A stretch of 43,897 bases of DNA from a virus: positions 1 to 43,897 of IMG/VR virus record IMGVR_UViG_3300025115_000022; one strand, written 5' to 3'. The position numbers and the translations under genes are program-made. Each line of letters starts with the position of its first letter. Positions within the stretch are counted from its first letter, which is position 1. The notes under the pieces are model-generated. The model saw only the letters and a program-made list of their open reading frames with translations, searched no databases and was not told the origin of the DNA. Shown here one piece after another: positions 34,000 to 41,265 of this stretch.

Positions 34000-35499
34000 T
34001 TACAAGACCAGCCAGGAGAGTTCCCTTTCCGCTTCCCTTCGAGGAGCCTTGTCCATGAAGGGCTTGTTCTCGGGCGCATACGAAACATCCACTGCCAGGT
34101 AAAGGGCGTCAAGGGTGTCGTCGTGCGCGGCTCCGGGGTAGTGAAGCAACTCGGACTCCAGGTCTGTCTGACCTTCGGAGAGGAAGATCCCGCCCCTGGC
34201 AAAGATCGGCTGCAGGGACCTGATACGGGAATCCTTGCTTGTCCTTGGCTTCGTTTCCCTTATACCAATATACAAGTTTCGTTCCTCCATCACCTTGCGG
34301 AGGGCGTTAGCAACAGCCTGCTGAAACTGGACGGTCTCGATGTTCATCATCATGGCCTTGGTCTCAGTGGCCTTGGCGATGATCTCCTCGATGATGATGT
34401 CGATGTCCCCAGTCTTGATCCTGGTGTGGGGCAGCTGGTAGCGGTACCCCTCCCAATCGATAGCCACGGGCATGATGACCGTGAAGTCGGCCTTCCTGTC
34501 CTCGCTGATGGCCAGGTCGATCCCAAGCCCGACGTTCACCGGAACGGTCATCCCAGCCAACCCAGGACGAGGAGCCCTGTCGAACTTCAGGGCTGGCTGC
34601 ACATGGTCCAGCATGACGAGTTTCCCGGAATGGTACTTGAGCATGCTGGTCTTGAACAGCTGGGTGTCCTTGTTGATGGGCGAGTTCTGGTACTCCTGCC
34701 AGAAGGCGTCACCCATCCCACGGGCTTCGTAGGAATCCTTGATGGCCAGGAGCCTCGAAGTCGGAAACCGCTCAGGCCACAGCGGGGTGTTGAAGTCGTC
34801 CCCGATGGCAGCCTGGTAGAAGTGGGTCTTCCATGCCTTGTCCTTGCGGATGTCGGACATGTAGGCCCGCTCGTTGATGATCGTGCAGATGGCCACCAGC
34901 CGTCCGTCGTCAGCCAGAGAGGGCTCGACCGCCTTGGCGATCCAGCTCTTGTTCTTGTCGATGGCCTCGGGCGTGTTGCTGTTGTTCTCCGACTCGAAGT
35001 CGTCCAGAATGATCAGGTTCGGGCGGGTGACGGAGTCCTCGCCAGAGATGATGCCGCGAAGCCTCTGGCCCGTGCCCTTGGCCACGATGCGGACACCGTT
35101 GCTGGTGGTGATCTCCTCTTCGGCCCATTTAGGCCCCTCTAATGACCCAAAGTAGTGCAGAATACGGGGGTTCATTGCCAGGTTCTTCTTGATGATGGTC
35201 AGGAAGTTCTTGGCCTGGTCCTGCGACTCTGAGATCAGGACGATCAGCTTGTCTTCGCCCTGAGGCTTGCGAATGCACTCCCACATGGGGAACAAGACAC
35301 TGACCAGCGTGCTCTTGGAGTGGCCTCGAGGGGCGATCACGCCCAGACGCTTGAGGGAGTGGTCCTGGAGGTCCCGGTAGATCTCACGATGGAAGTCAGG
35401 GGTAGCAGCGAAGAAGACCTTCGGCATACAGATCTTGCCGAATGCCTCGATGCTGCTCAGGCACAGCTTCCTGACTTCGTCGTCACTACCGAGGTTCAT
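34000..35499 (-). CDS. terL: Terminase large subunit
   Basis: A 499-residue packaging motor. The N-terminal ATPase has Walker A APRGHSKST at 56-64 and Walker B LIILDDFES at 162-170. The C-terminal RNase-H-like nuclease has GIDLA with aspartate 328 and a second acidic motif, HDDTLDA, at 459-465. These are the standard TerL motifs for DNA translocation and genome cutting. It follows the exported-protein cassette and precedes the portal. The C-terminus lies close to the portal start, which it overlaps if CTG is used there. Confidence 0.93.
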   Translation of the reverse strand: MNLGSDDEVRKLCLSSIEAFGKICMPKVFFAATPDFHREIYRDLQDHSLKRLGVIAPRGHSKSTLVSVLFPMWECIRKPQGEDKLIVLISESQDQAKNFLTIIKKNLAMNPRILHYFGSLEGPKWAEEEITTSNGVRIVAKGTGQRLRGIISGEDSVTRPNLIILDDFESENNSNTPEAIDKNKSWIAKAVEPSLADDGRLVAICTIINERAYMSDIRKDKAWKTHFYQAAIGDDFNTPLWPERFPTSRLLAIKDSYEARGMGDAFWQEYQNSPINKDTQLFKTSMLKYHSGKLVMLDHVQPALKFDRAPRPGLAGMTVPVNVGLGIDLAISEDRKADFTVIMPVAIDWEGYRYQLPHTRIKTGDIDIIIEEIIAKATETKAMMMNIETVQFQQAVANALRKVMEERNLYIGIRETKPRTSKDSRIRSLQPIFARGGIFLSEGQTDLESELLHYPGAAHDDTLDALYLAVDVSYAPENKPFMDKAPRREAERELSWLVL

Positions 35500-35507
35500 T
35501 GCTCCCC

Positions 35508-35837
35508 TTACCGCACCTTCTTGTCCAACAGGTAGCGGTCGATGATTTCCGTGTTCCGCCTGACCGTCTCGGACACCGCAGCGTCGGCCTCGACATGAGC
35601 GGAGACCTTGGCCTCCAGCGCCGTCAACAGGTTGGCTACTCGCAGCATCACCTGTTCCTGCTCGGCCTGCTTGATCTGCAAGGCCGAGATATCTTGACTG
35701 TGAGACGCAGTGATCTGCTTGCTAGATCGTGTCTGGTCAACGAAGACGCCGATGGCCATGACAATCGCAATGATTTGGACTACGCGGAGCGCTTCGTCCG
35801 TCATGAACCAAACCTTCTGTTGCTTCGTCGTTGGCAT
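35508..35837 (-). CDS. Membrane-anchored coiled-coil protein (spanin- or holin-like)
   Basis: A 109-residue protein. I chose ATG 35837 because GGAGGAG lies just upstream; an ATG at 35867 would add 10 residues. One transmembrane helix at about 18-36 (VVQIIAIVMAIGVFVDQ) is followed by a long helix (QIKQAEQEQVMLRVANLLTA). This is the layout of inner-membrane spanins of the Rz type or of small membrane phage proteins. No endolysin is seen beside it, so lysis is only a guess. Confidence 0.6.
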   Translation of the reverse strand: MPTTKQQKVWFMTDEALRVVQIIAIVMAIGVFVDQTRSSKQITASHSQDISALQIKQAEQEQVMLRVANLLTALEAKVSAHVEADAAVSETVRRNTEIIDRYLLDKKVR

Positions 35838-35878
35838 AAGCTCCTCCGTTAAAACCCAGTGGTGCATGGAACCTCCAC

Positions 35879-36853
35879 TTAGTCAGGAACAGGAATTGTC
35901 TCGTATGGCCCGGCGTCGCCAGCTCCGCTGGTCATGGTTGCGTAGAACGCCTCATGCCATGAGGTCACATTCTCCCATCCTCCAGCAGCGCCCGACGTCT
36001 TGTATTGGATGCCGACACTGACACCGTCCGCGACGGTTGCGCCAGAAACAGTAATATTTGTTCCACTGGCAGTCCTCTCGGCGCCGATTTGGGTGTTGGT
36101 GTCCTTGTTCCAGTAACGCATTGTCAATGAAACGCTAGTTGGGAATGTCATGTTCTTGGCGATCATTTTGCCAGCGGACATTCCGATCACAATCGTTTGC
36201 ATCTGCGCCCACGGATCAAACAGTTCGACGTACCCGTCCTTCTCCTCGACATTGCTGCCACAGGTGTTCGTGGCCGTGAGAGTGACCGTCTTCATTCCAC
36301 CAGTGGTATACTCGTGGGTCGGGCTGGTAGACGTTGAGGTGCCACTGTCACCGAAGTCCCACTCGTAGGTTGGCGTCGGGTCACCCGTCGATGTGTTGGT
36401 GAATGTGACGGTCATTGGAGCACGACCAGTTAGCGGAGTGCCCGAGAAGGCCGCTACCGGCATGGTGCAAGATTGGTTCACGGTCACTGCGTCCTCAAGG
36501 ACGTAGACGCTCGTGTCGTAGTCGTTCATTACCGTGAGGGTGACATCGTAGACTCCAGGATCTTCGTAGATGTGTGTCGCGTCCGTGGTGTAGGCGAAGC
36601 TGCTGTCGCCGAAGTCCCAGACCGATTCACCGAGACCGAGAGAGATGTTTGTGAAGTCCACCTCAAGTGGAGCATCTCCCGAAGTGGGATCAAGCGTGAA
36701 TGAGGCATGAGGAGGCCCGACGTAGTAGATCTGCTCCTCGATGTGCCTTATTGCTGTTTCCCTTGCTACATTCAGCCTGTCCAAGTACCGATCCCTGGCC
36801 ATGCCGACAGAGGCAACAAGCATCAACACAACGAGGATCTTCAGCGCCTTCAC
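35879..36853 (-). CDS. Secreted protein with two PKD domains
   Basis: A 324-residue protein with an N-terminal Sec signal (MKALKILVVLMLVASVGMA). Two PKD domains follow at about residues 48-130 and 132-214, each with the hallmark WDFGDS and a closing VTLTV/VTLTA strand. The C-terminal 100 residues are beta-rich (TVSGATVADGVSVGIQYKTS). PKD domains mediate binding to surfaces or glycans in exported proteins. A phage protein with a clear signal peptide in the late operon may alter the host surface or bind exported phage proteins. No enzymatic domain is attached. Confidence 0.8.
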   Translation of the reverse strand: MKALKILVVLMLVASVGMARDRYLDRLNVARETAIRHIEEQIYYVGPPHASFTLDPTSGDAPLEVDFTNISLGLGESVWDFGDSSFAYTTDATHIYEDPGVYDVTLTVMNDYDTSVYVLEDAVTVNQSCTMPVAAFSGTPLTGRAPMTVTFTNTSTGDPTPTYEWDFGDSGTSTSTSPTHEYTTGGMKTVTLTATNTCGSNVEEKDGYVELFDPWAQMQTIVIGMSAGKMIAKNMTFPTSVSLTMRYWNKDTNTQIGAERTASGTNITVSGATVADGVSVGIQYKTSGAAGGWENVTSWHEAFYATMTSGAGDAGPYETIPVPD

Positions 36854-36854
36854 C

Positions 36855-37238
36855 TCAGTACCCCGCGATCACTCTGACGGCCACGAGAGTGGAGGAGCCG
36901 TTGTAGAGCTGGATCATTCTTCCACCGGGCTTGCCGAAGATCGGTTTGCTAGCCAGAATTGGGAAGAAAATGGATGGAAGGTTTGGAGCAGTATTACTGG
37001 CCTGGTCCCATCCATCACCACTACCGAAGCTAACCAAGACAGTACCGTTCGTGGCTCCAGTTGTCAAAAGAACCCAGACCGACTCCGGGTCCTTCTGCTG
37101 CCACCTGTTCGCGATCCTGAAGTCAACGAAGGACGAGCCAGGGCCGGCGACCTCGATATACCTATGGCGGTCATTGGCGGCATTCGCTACAGACGGCAGC
37201 ATGATGGCAATGAGCAGTGCGGCAATGAGTCTCTTCAT
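36855..37238 (-). CDS. Small secreted beta protein, paralogue of the next gene upstream
   Basis: A 127-residue protein with a classical signal peptide (MKRLIAALLIAIMLPSVANA, cleavage after ANA at 20). The mature region is beta-rich. From its VDF element to the end (90 residues) it aligns by eye with the C-terminal 91 residues of the 37240-37704 product. Both share VDF, a P-centred segment, DGW and a (T/K)P hydrophobic strand. The two look like a tandem duplication. No known family is recognised. Confidence 0.68.
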   Translation of the reverse strand: MKRLIAALLIAIMLPSVANAANDRHRYIEVAGPGSSFVDFRIANRWQQKDPESVWVLLTTGATNGTVLVSFGSGDGWDQASNTAPNLPSIFFPILASKPIFGKPGGRMIQLYNGSSTLVAVRVIAGY

Positions 37239-37239
37239 G

Positions 37240-37704
37240 TCAATACTCCGCGTAGGCGTGGACTTCCTGCGTCGTCGTCGCTATAGCCGTCGTCTCCAGC
37301 TTGAACTTCCCACATCTGCCACTGATGACCAGCGGAGTGTTCAAGAGGCCCCACGAGTAGCTCAGCGGCCCAAGAGCCGGGGCGGAAAAAGCCTCAGTCC
37401 ATCCGTCAGGGCTGTCACACGAAATCTTCACCTGTCCACACTGGGCGGTGAGGCATGTGAACGTGACATACTTCGGCGTCTTCTTGATGCCGTACTTCGT
37501 GAGCGTGAAGTCGACGTAGACAGTACCGTTCGGGGCCGGGACATGAATGATCAGCCCACGCATCTGCTGGGCGTCGGCACGACCAGCACAGACCAGCAGC
37601 GTGACCAGGATGGCGACCACAAGGACGATGGCGAGGAACGTCTTGTTGTAGACGAGCTCCGTCACCTTGTCGGCCAGCTTCTCGAACGTCTTCTTGATAC
37701 GCAT
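37240..37704 (-). CDS. Exported/membrane beta protein, paralogue
   Basis: A 154-residue protein. A 21-residue basic N-terminus precedes a hydrophobic segment at about 22-40 (FLAIVLVVAILVTLLVCAG) and GRADAQQ, so it is either anchored as a single-pass membrane protein or cleaved after RADA. The C-terminal 91 residues are beta-rich, with three cysteines, and match the layout of its neighbour 36855-37238. Exposure outside the cytoplasm is likely. The function is unknown. Confidence 0.66.
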   Translation of the reverse strand: MRIKKTFEKLADKVTELVYNKTFLAIVLVVAILVTLLVCAGRADAQQMRGLIIHVPAPNGTVYVDFTLTKYGIKKTPKYVTFTCLTAQCGQVKISCDSPDGWTEAFSAPALGPLSYSWGLLNTPLVISGRCGKFKLETTAIATTTQEVHAYAEY

Positions 37705-38144
37705 CAGCCAATCTCCTTGAAGGCGATCTTGGCCGGAACCGTGGGCGGCAGTTCGATGCCCCAGTTGACGGCCTTGAGGAACTTGACGGCGCTCTTGACG
37801 ATCATGTCGATGACGATATGATCGAAGGGCTCCAGGAACCAGGGAACCCTGATGAGGTCGTCCAGGAGGTCGACCACGATCTTGTGCTTCTCGGGGTTGT
37901 CCAGGCTGGCACCGCCGACGACGACTCGCTCAACGGCGGCCACGAGCTTCAGGGCGACGTCCCAGATGAGCTCCCAGTTGTGGTGCATCTCGGCAAAGAC
38001 ACCGACGTACTCATCCCCGTCCTCGTCGAACGGGTTGAGGTCGATGCCCTTCAGGCGGACAATGGACTGCTTGACTTCATCCAGCTCGAGGTAGTTCCAG
38101 AGCTGGGACAGGATCTCGCGGTAGTCGACGCTCACTCTCGACAT
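37704..38144 (-). CDS. Hypothetical helical protein
   Basis: A 146-residue protein starting at ATG 38144 after GGAGG. It is helical and acidic (LWNYLELDEVKQSIVRLKG, then LDDLIRVPWFLEPFDHIVID), with a hydrophobic Val/Ala-rich centre that does not reach clear transmembrane length. It lies just ahead of the exported-protein cassette and shares one base with the next start. No family is recognised. Confidence 0.6.
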   Translation of the reverse strand: MSRVSVDYREILSQLWNYLELDEVKQSIVRLKGIDLNPFDEDGDEYVGVFAEMHHNWELIWDVALKLVAAVERVVVGGASLDNPEKHKIVVDLLDDLIRVPWFLEPFDHIVIDMIVKSAVKFLKAVNWGIELPPTVPAKIAFKEIG

Positions 38145-38145
38145 G

Positions 38146-38310
38146 TCAATCCTCCAGGTTTGCCCAGTACAGGGCGTTGACCTTGCTCTTGGCCATGACT
38201 TCGTTCCAGACGTCCCTGAGGAACGGCATGGTCCTCATCACCCACTCGTACACTTCTCTCGTCGTCTGGTAGGTCCCGTCCTCGAACATGACGTAGTAGC
38301 CGCTAGGCAT
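38146..38310 (-). CDS. Small hypothetical protein
   Basis: A 54-residue protein. I chose ATG 38310 because CGGAGG lies just upstream; a longer frame starts inside the phosphoesterase gene and has no protein character. It begins MPSGYYVMFEDGTYQTTREV and ends in a basic, aromatic helix. It overlaps the phosphoesterase stop by 8 bases. The function is unknown. Confidence 0.55.
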   Translation of the reverse strand: MPSGYYVMFEDGTYQTTREVYEWVMRTMPFLRDVWNEVMAKSKVNALYWANLED

Positions 38311-39310
38311 TTCGACCTCCGTACTTGGCGAACAGCTCCCGCTGCCCCGGAATGGCCACGACCTGCGGAAGACCACCGATGAGTTCGATGTAGCCCGGAG
38401 CCCAAGAGGAATGAGGCGTGTCCAATTCCTGCTTGTACTCCATGAGGTCTTCGCGGCTCATGTAGCCACCGTCAGCGATAATATGCTTCCCGAAGCGGTC
38501 AAACGCCACACCAAGGTAGTGCTGGTGGGCCGTCAGGACGTTGCAGTGTTTGGTCTGGGAGATCGATTGGGCGAGGGAGAGGGGAACAGCCCGAGCCTTG
38601 TCGGGATGGGTGAGCCTCCAGTCACCCCACGGGCTGCCCCTGAGGACCATGTACCGTTGGTCTGTGATTTGGATTGACCCGTCATCCTTCCAGGCGTCAT
38701 CGCCGAGGACGAGGGTCAGGAGGTGGTCCATGGTCAGTGCGCCGTGGGACATCTGCTTGAGCCGTGTCCCGTCGTGGTTGCCAGCGCAGATCAGGATGGT
38801 GTTGAAGTGCTGCCTGGCCCTGTTGAGGACCTTCCTGGCCTCAGCGAACTCCTCCTCGACCTCCCTGGGCCCGTGCTTGGCCCAGTTCTGGAAGCGGGAG
38901 GCCCAGGCCATGTCCATGAGGTCCCCGACCACACAGAGCGTCCTGATGCCCTGGAAGTGGGCCCTCTCGATAGAGAGATCCACCAGCCTGTTGTTGTGCA
39001 TGGGGACATGCAGGTCGCACCAGACATGACAGTCCTCGTAGGGGACGTCGATGCCGTCGAAGATGATAGGGGGGAGACTGGGGGCCGCAGCAGGAGGCGG
39101 TGCCACGACGGGGGTAGGACCAGTCTCGCCCCCCTCCTCCCCACCATGGACCCTGAACGCACGCATGACCGAGTCTTCGCATAGATGAGAAAGACTGGGT
39201 ACGGCATTGATCAGAGCCCTGGCAGCCTCACGCTTGGAGCCGAGACGAGTGACCAGGCCCCAGTAGTTGCTTTCCTGTTGCAGCGCCCAGTTAGGCCTGA
39301 TTCTCGACAC
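38303..39310 (-). CDS. Calcineurin-like metallophosphoesterase
   Basis: A 335-residue protein starting at GTG 39310 with GGAGG upstream. After a proline-rich linker (about residues 65-82) it has the metal-binding motifs of the family. These are DLH at 99-101, GD at 129-130 (VVGDLMD), GNHD at 177-180 and HQH at 262-264. The enzyme would hydrolyse a phosphoester. The substrate could be DNA ends, RNA or a nucleotide, and cannot be told from sequence. The N-terminal 60 residues look like a DNA-binding helical extension. It sits between the terminase-small-like gene and the exported cassette. Confidence 0.82.
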   Translation of the reverse strand: MSRIRPNWALQQESNYWGLVTRLGSKREAARALINAVPSLSHLCEDSVMRAFRVHGGEEGGETGPTPVVAPPPAAAPSLPPIIFDGIDVPYEDCHVWCDLHVPMHNNRLVDLSIERAHFQGIRTLCVVGDLMDMAWASRFQNWAKHGPREVEEEFAEARKVLNRARQHFNTILICAGNHDGTRLKQMSHGALTMDHLLTLVLGDDAWKDDGSIQITDQRYMVLRGSPWGDWRLTHPDKARAVPLSLAQSISQTKHCNVLTAHQHYLGVAFDRFGKHIIADGGYMSREDLMEYKQELDTPHSSWAPGYIELIGGLPQVVAIPGQRELFAKYGGRNA

Positions 39311-40070
39311 CCTCAGCCCCTCCGTAGTCGTCTTCGGTCTGGATGACCTCAGCGACGACGGGGACCGTAACGGATTCCTTTATGGACTCAAGCAACTGTT
39401 GAGGAAGGCCCAGAAACAGAGGCGCCCCTTGGGCTTCCTTCTTCCCAGAGTCCAGGATGCCAGAGATCTTGGCCAGGGAGTTCAGCGAGGCGAGAGACAC
39501 CGAGTCGGCGTCAGCATTGTCGGCGAGCTCCTTATAGCGGGAAATGAGGTACTCCGGGGTAACCCCGGCAGCCTCGAGGACATCTCCGATCTTCTTGGCC
39601 ACTATCCTCTTGACCTCAGCTTTCCCCATCAACTCCAGGGACTTCTCCCTGATGTACCGCTCCGACTTGGCTTCTGGATAGACCTTCTTGTAGGCCTCGG
39701 CCAGGGGCATCCCGGTTGCCACGAACTCAGCGAAGACCTTCCACTCAGCCGTCTCCCGCTTGTGGCTCCCGATCCTCTTGGTGCCACCCATCGAGTACCT
39801 TGACGGTCTGGGCTCTGTATCGACCCTGACCGAGGCCTCATCAATCGGGAAGGTGCCCGTACAGGTACGGATCCATCTCTTCCCAGTTGCGAGTGAGCCG
39901 AACCTGAGTACCTGAACCACCTTGCCGTCGTCGGTCAGGATCCACTGGCCCTGCTCCCGTACCGACCTGGGGTCCGTCAAGTACTCCAGTCGAAGGCCGT
40001 CTGCCTCCTCACGTTCGTAGATTGGATAGCAGACGGGGCCTTCACGACTGACCCACCCGACATTCCGCAT
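39291..40070 (-). CDS. Terminase small subunit-like protein
   Basis: A 259-residue protein whose ATG overlaps the previous stop (TAATG). The C-terminal half has the small-terminase pattern. This is an HTH region (WKVFAEFVATGMPLAEAYKK), a helical dimer region (YIREKSLELMGKAEVKRIVA), and a long helix with SLASLNSLAKISGILD. The N-terminal ~90 residues (YEREEADGLRLEYLTDPRS and following) are an additional domain that is not recognised. The expected role is packaging-site recognition and TerL recruitment, though TerL lies seven genes downstream. Confidence is moderate. Confidence 0.68.
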   Translation of the reverse strand: MRNVGWVSREGPVCYPIYEREEADGLRLEYLTDPRSVREQGQWILTDDGKVVQVLRFGSLATGKRWIRTCTGTFPIDEASVRVDTEPRPSRYSMGGTKRIGSHKRETAEWKVFAEFVATGMPLAEAYKKVYPEAKSERYIREKSLELMGKAEVKRIVAKKIGDVLEAAGVTPEYLISRYKELADNADADSVSLASLNSLAKISGILDSGKKEAQGAPLFLGLPQQLLESIKESVTVPVVAEVIQTEDDYGGAEGVENQA

Positions 40071-40366
40071 TACTCCTCCGGGTGCGCCGTCGCCAGCTCG
40101 TCGATCTCGCCGTCTTCTCCGCAGATGGCCTCATCGGCAGCTTCCACAGCCGCCATGATGGCTGCCGTTGCAGTAGTGATGGTCTCCTGAAGCCCTTCGG
40201 AGCTCCCAGAGAAGGGGGTGAAGGCCTTCCTGGAGCCGACCGTCTGCGAGAACTGGATGTTCTGGATGTTGCCTGCGACGAGGTCAATCTGGGCCTGATA
40301 TGCTTCCTGGATGTCTTCCAGGTGCCCAGAGACCGCCGTCTTGAGAGCTGCGTAGGTTGAAGCCAT
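40070..40366 (-). CDS. Hypothetical helical Ala/Thr-rich protein
   Basis: A 98-residue protein starting at ATG 40366. It is helical and Ala/Ile-rich (TITTATAAIMAAVEAADEAI), with an acidic C-terminus. It may be a small virion or assembly protein. It shares composition with the 158-residue gene in front of it, and the pair are the first genes of the leftward operon. No family is recognised. Confidence 0.55.
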   Translation of the reverse strand: MASTYAALKTAVSGHLEDIQEAYQAQIDLVAGNIQNIQFSQTVGSRKAFTPFSGSSEGLQETITTATAAIMAAVEAADEAICGEDGEIDELATAHPEE

Positions 40367-40394
40367 GGTTCAGTTTCCGAAGTCCCCGAAGGGG

Positions 40395-40871
40395 TTACGT
40401 TTCCGTGACATGAATATCGACTTCGTCGTCGATCTCGGCCTGGGCGGCGGCGGTGGCGGTATCGACGGCCCCATCAGCCGTGGTGACCATGCCATCCAGG
40501 TTTGAAACCAAAGTGTCCACATCGGCGTCGATGGCTGCATCCGCCGTGACAGCCTGACCCTGCAGGTCACTCAGATGGCCAGCAATGACCAGAATGATGT
40601 TCCGGCGGAAGTTGTTGCCAGCGATCCCAGGACCCTCCTGGCTGATCAGAGCAAGCTCCATCTCGTTGATGGCGCTGGCCTGAATCGCAGCCAGGGCAGT
40701 CTCGATGCTCGTGCTGAGATCGCCCAGCTCGCTCGTGACGGTCGCCTTGACCGTGGTGGCATCCGTGCCCACCCCATCCTCAATCGTCGCGTTGGAGTCC
40801 TCTACGGTCTCCTTGACGGCCAGGAGCTCAGCCGCCACGAATGCCTTGAAAGCCGCTCTCTCTCCTGCCAC
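40395..40871 (-). CDS. Hypothetical helical protein, first gene of leftward operon
   Basis: A 158-residue protein starting at GTG 40871 after GGAAAGG. It is very rich in alanine, threonine and aspartate and almost wholly helical (LLAVKETVEDSNATIEDG; VTADAAIDADVDTLVSNLDG). Heptad-like spacing suggests an elongated coil, as in tail-fibre or whisker shafts, but no tip domain is seen. It is the gene closest to the candidate leftward promoter. Confidence 0.55.
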   Translation of the reverse strand: MAGERAAFKAFVAAELLAVKETVEDSNATIEDGVGTDATTVKATVTSELGDLSTSIETALAAIQASAINEMELALISQEGPGIAGNNFRRNIILVIAGHLSDLQGQAVTADAAIDADVDTLVSNLDGMVTTADGAVDTATAAAQAEIDDEVDIHVTET

Positions 40872-40959
40872 AAGTGACCTTTCCGCTTGAAGGCTTCCGC
40901 CTCAGAGATTCCCGCCCGCCCGTCCTTGATTTTGCTTCCAGAAGGAAGACTGATAGGAG

Positions 40960-40989
40960 ACAGTACACCGAATCACCGAAACCTGTCAA
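40960..40989 (-). promoter_or_regulatory. Candidate sigma70 promoter for the leftward structural operon
   Basis: On the minus strand a perfect TTGACA (40989-40984) is followed, 18 bases on, by TACTGT (40965-40960), a weak -10 that keeps T1, A2 and T6. Transcription would start near 40953 and lead straight into the first leftward gene at 40871. The 80-base leader has no further gene. This is by inspection only; a phage-polymerase promoter is an alternative. Confidence 0.4.
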
Positions 40990-41006
40990 GCATTCCACTC
41001 AACAGT

Positions 41007-41038
41007 TGTGAAAATATTCCAGAAATTTTTGTGGATAA
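41007..41038. promoter_or_regulatory. DnaA-box pair in AT-rich tract (candidate origin)
   Basis: TGTGGATAA at 41030-41038 is the exact complement of the bacterial DnaA box TTATCCACA. TGTGAAAAT at 41007-41015 is a one-mismatch form in the same orientation. The surroundings are strikingly AT-rich for this GC-rich window. The phage encodes a helicase but no visible polymerase, so use of host initiation is plausible. Function not shown. Confidence 0.45.
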
Positions 41039-41095
41039 CTTTTTCAGGGTGTTGGATTTGTGGTTTGATGAGACTCTACAAAAATGTAGCCGCAA

Positions 41096-41123
41096 TTGGG
41101 GGGAGACAGATCACATATATATA
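41096..41123 (+). promoter_or_regulatory. Weak rightward promoter candidate
   Basis: TTGGGG (41096-41101), a 16-base gap and TATATA (41118-41123) on the plus strand, ahead of the 41266 gene. The -35 is poor, and the TA run may only be part of the hairpin loop described separately. Confidence 0.25.
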
Positions 41124-41145
41124 TCCACGTTAAGTGGATGATCTG
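41107..41145 (+). promoter_or_regulatory. 12-bp bulged hairpin containing a TA run
   Basis: CAGATC (41107-41112) and ATCCAC (41123-41128) pair with GTGGAT (41134-41139) and GATCTG (41140-41145). The loop is GTTAA, and a 10-base bulge ACATATATAT lies on the left arm. All 12 pairs are perfect. It lies in the leader of the rightward block and could be an operator, a hairpin promoter or an mRNA leader structure. Confidence 0.5.
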
Positions 41146-41245
41146 TTTGAGTTTAGTTGTTATTCTTCGGGAATCTTTGGATTCTCTGTTCCGGTTGTTG
41201 ATCTTCGGGAGTTGCCACATGGTGTGGTAGCCTCGTGTACCCTAG

Positions 41246-41261
41246 CAGCCTTAGGAGGCTG
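41246..41261 (+). promoter_or_regulatory. Ribosome-site hairpin before the 41266 gene
   Basis: CAGCCT-TAGG-AGGCTG, a 6-bp stem enclosing the ribosome site TAGGAGG. The 12 bases AGCCTTAGGAGG (41247-41258) are identical to those in front of the hairpin-controlled gene at 5178. This suggests that one factor controls both. Confidence 0.5.
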
Positions 41262-41265
41262 TACC

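Larger units (their letters stand above)
40872..41265. other. Divergent AT-rich control region (394 bp without a confident gene)
   Basis: It lies between the leftward structural operon and the rightward block. It holds a leftward promoter candidate, an AT-rich tract (41000-41100) with one perfect and one near DnaA box, the hairpin CTACA-AAAA-TGTAG (41076-41089), a bulged long hairpin (41107-41145) and a ribosome-site hairpin (41246-41261). An 84-codon plus frame crosses it but lacks a ribosome site. A replication origin and bidirectional promoter region is inferred. Confidence 0.5.

Noticed and set aside
34000-34060. Programmed -1 frameshift from terminase into portal
   Set aside because: The portal frame is -1 to terminase, but no slippery heptamer in the correct phase was found; AAAGGGA is out of phase. 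A CTG start is simpler.
40887-41141. 84-codon plus-strand frame over the divergent region
   Set aside because: It covers promoter, DnaA-box and hairpin sequence, has no Shine-Dalgarno sequence and shows no protein-like composition.
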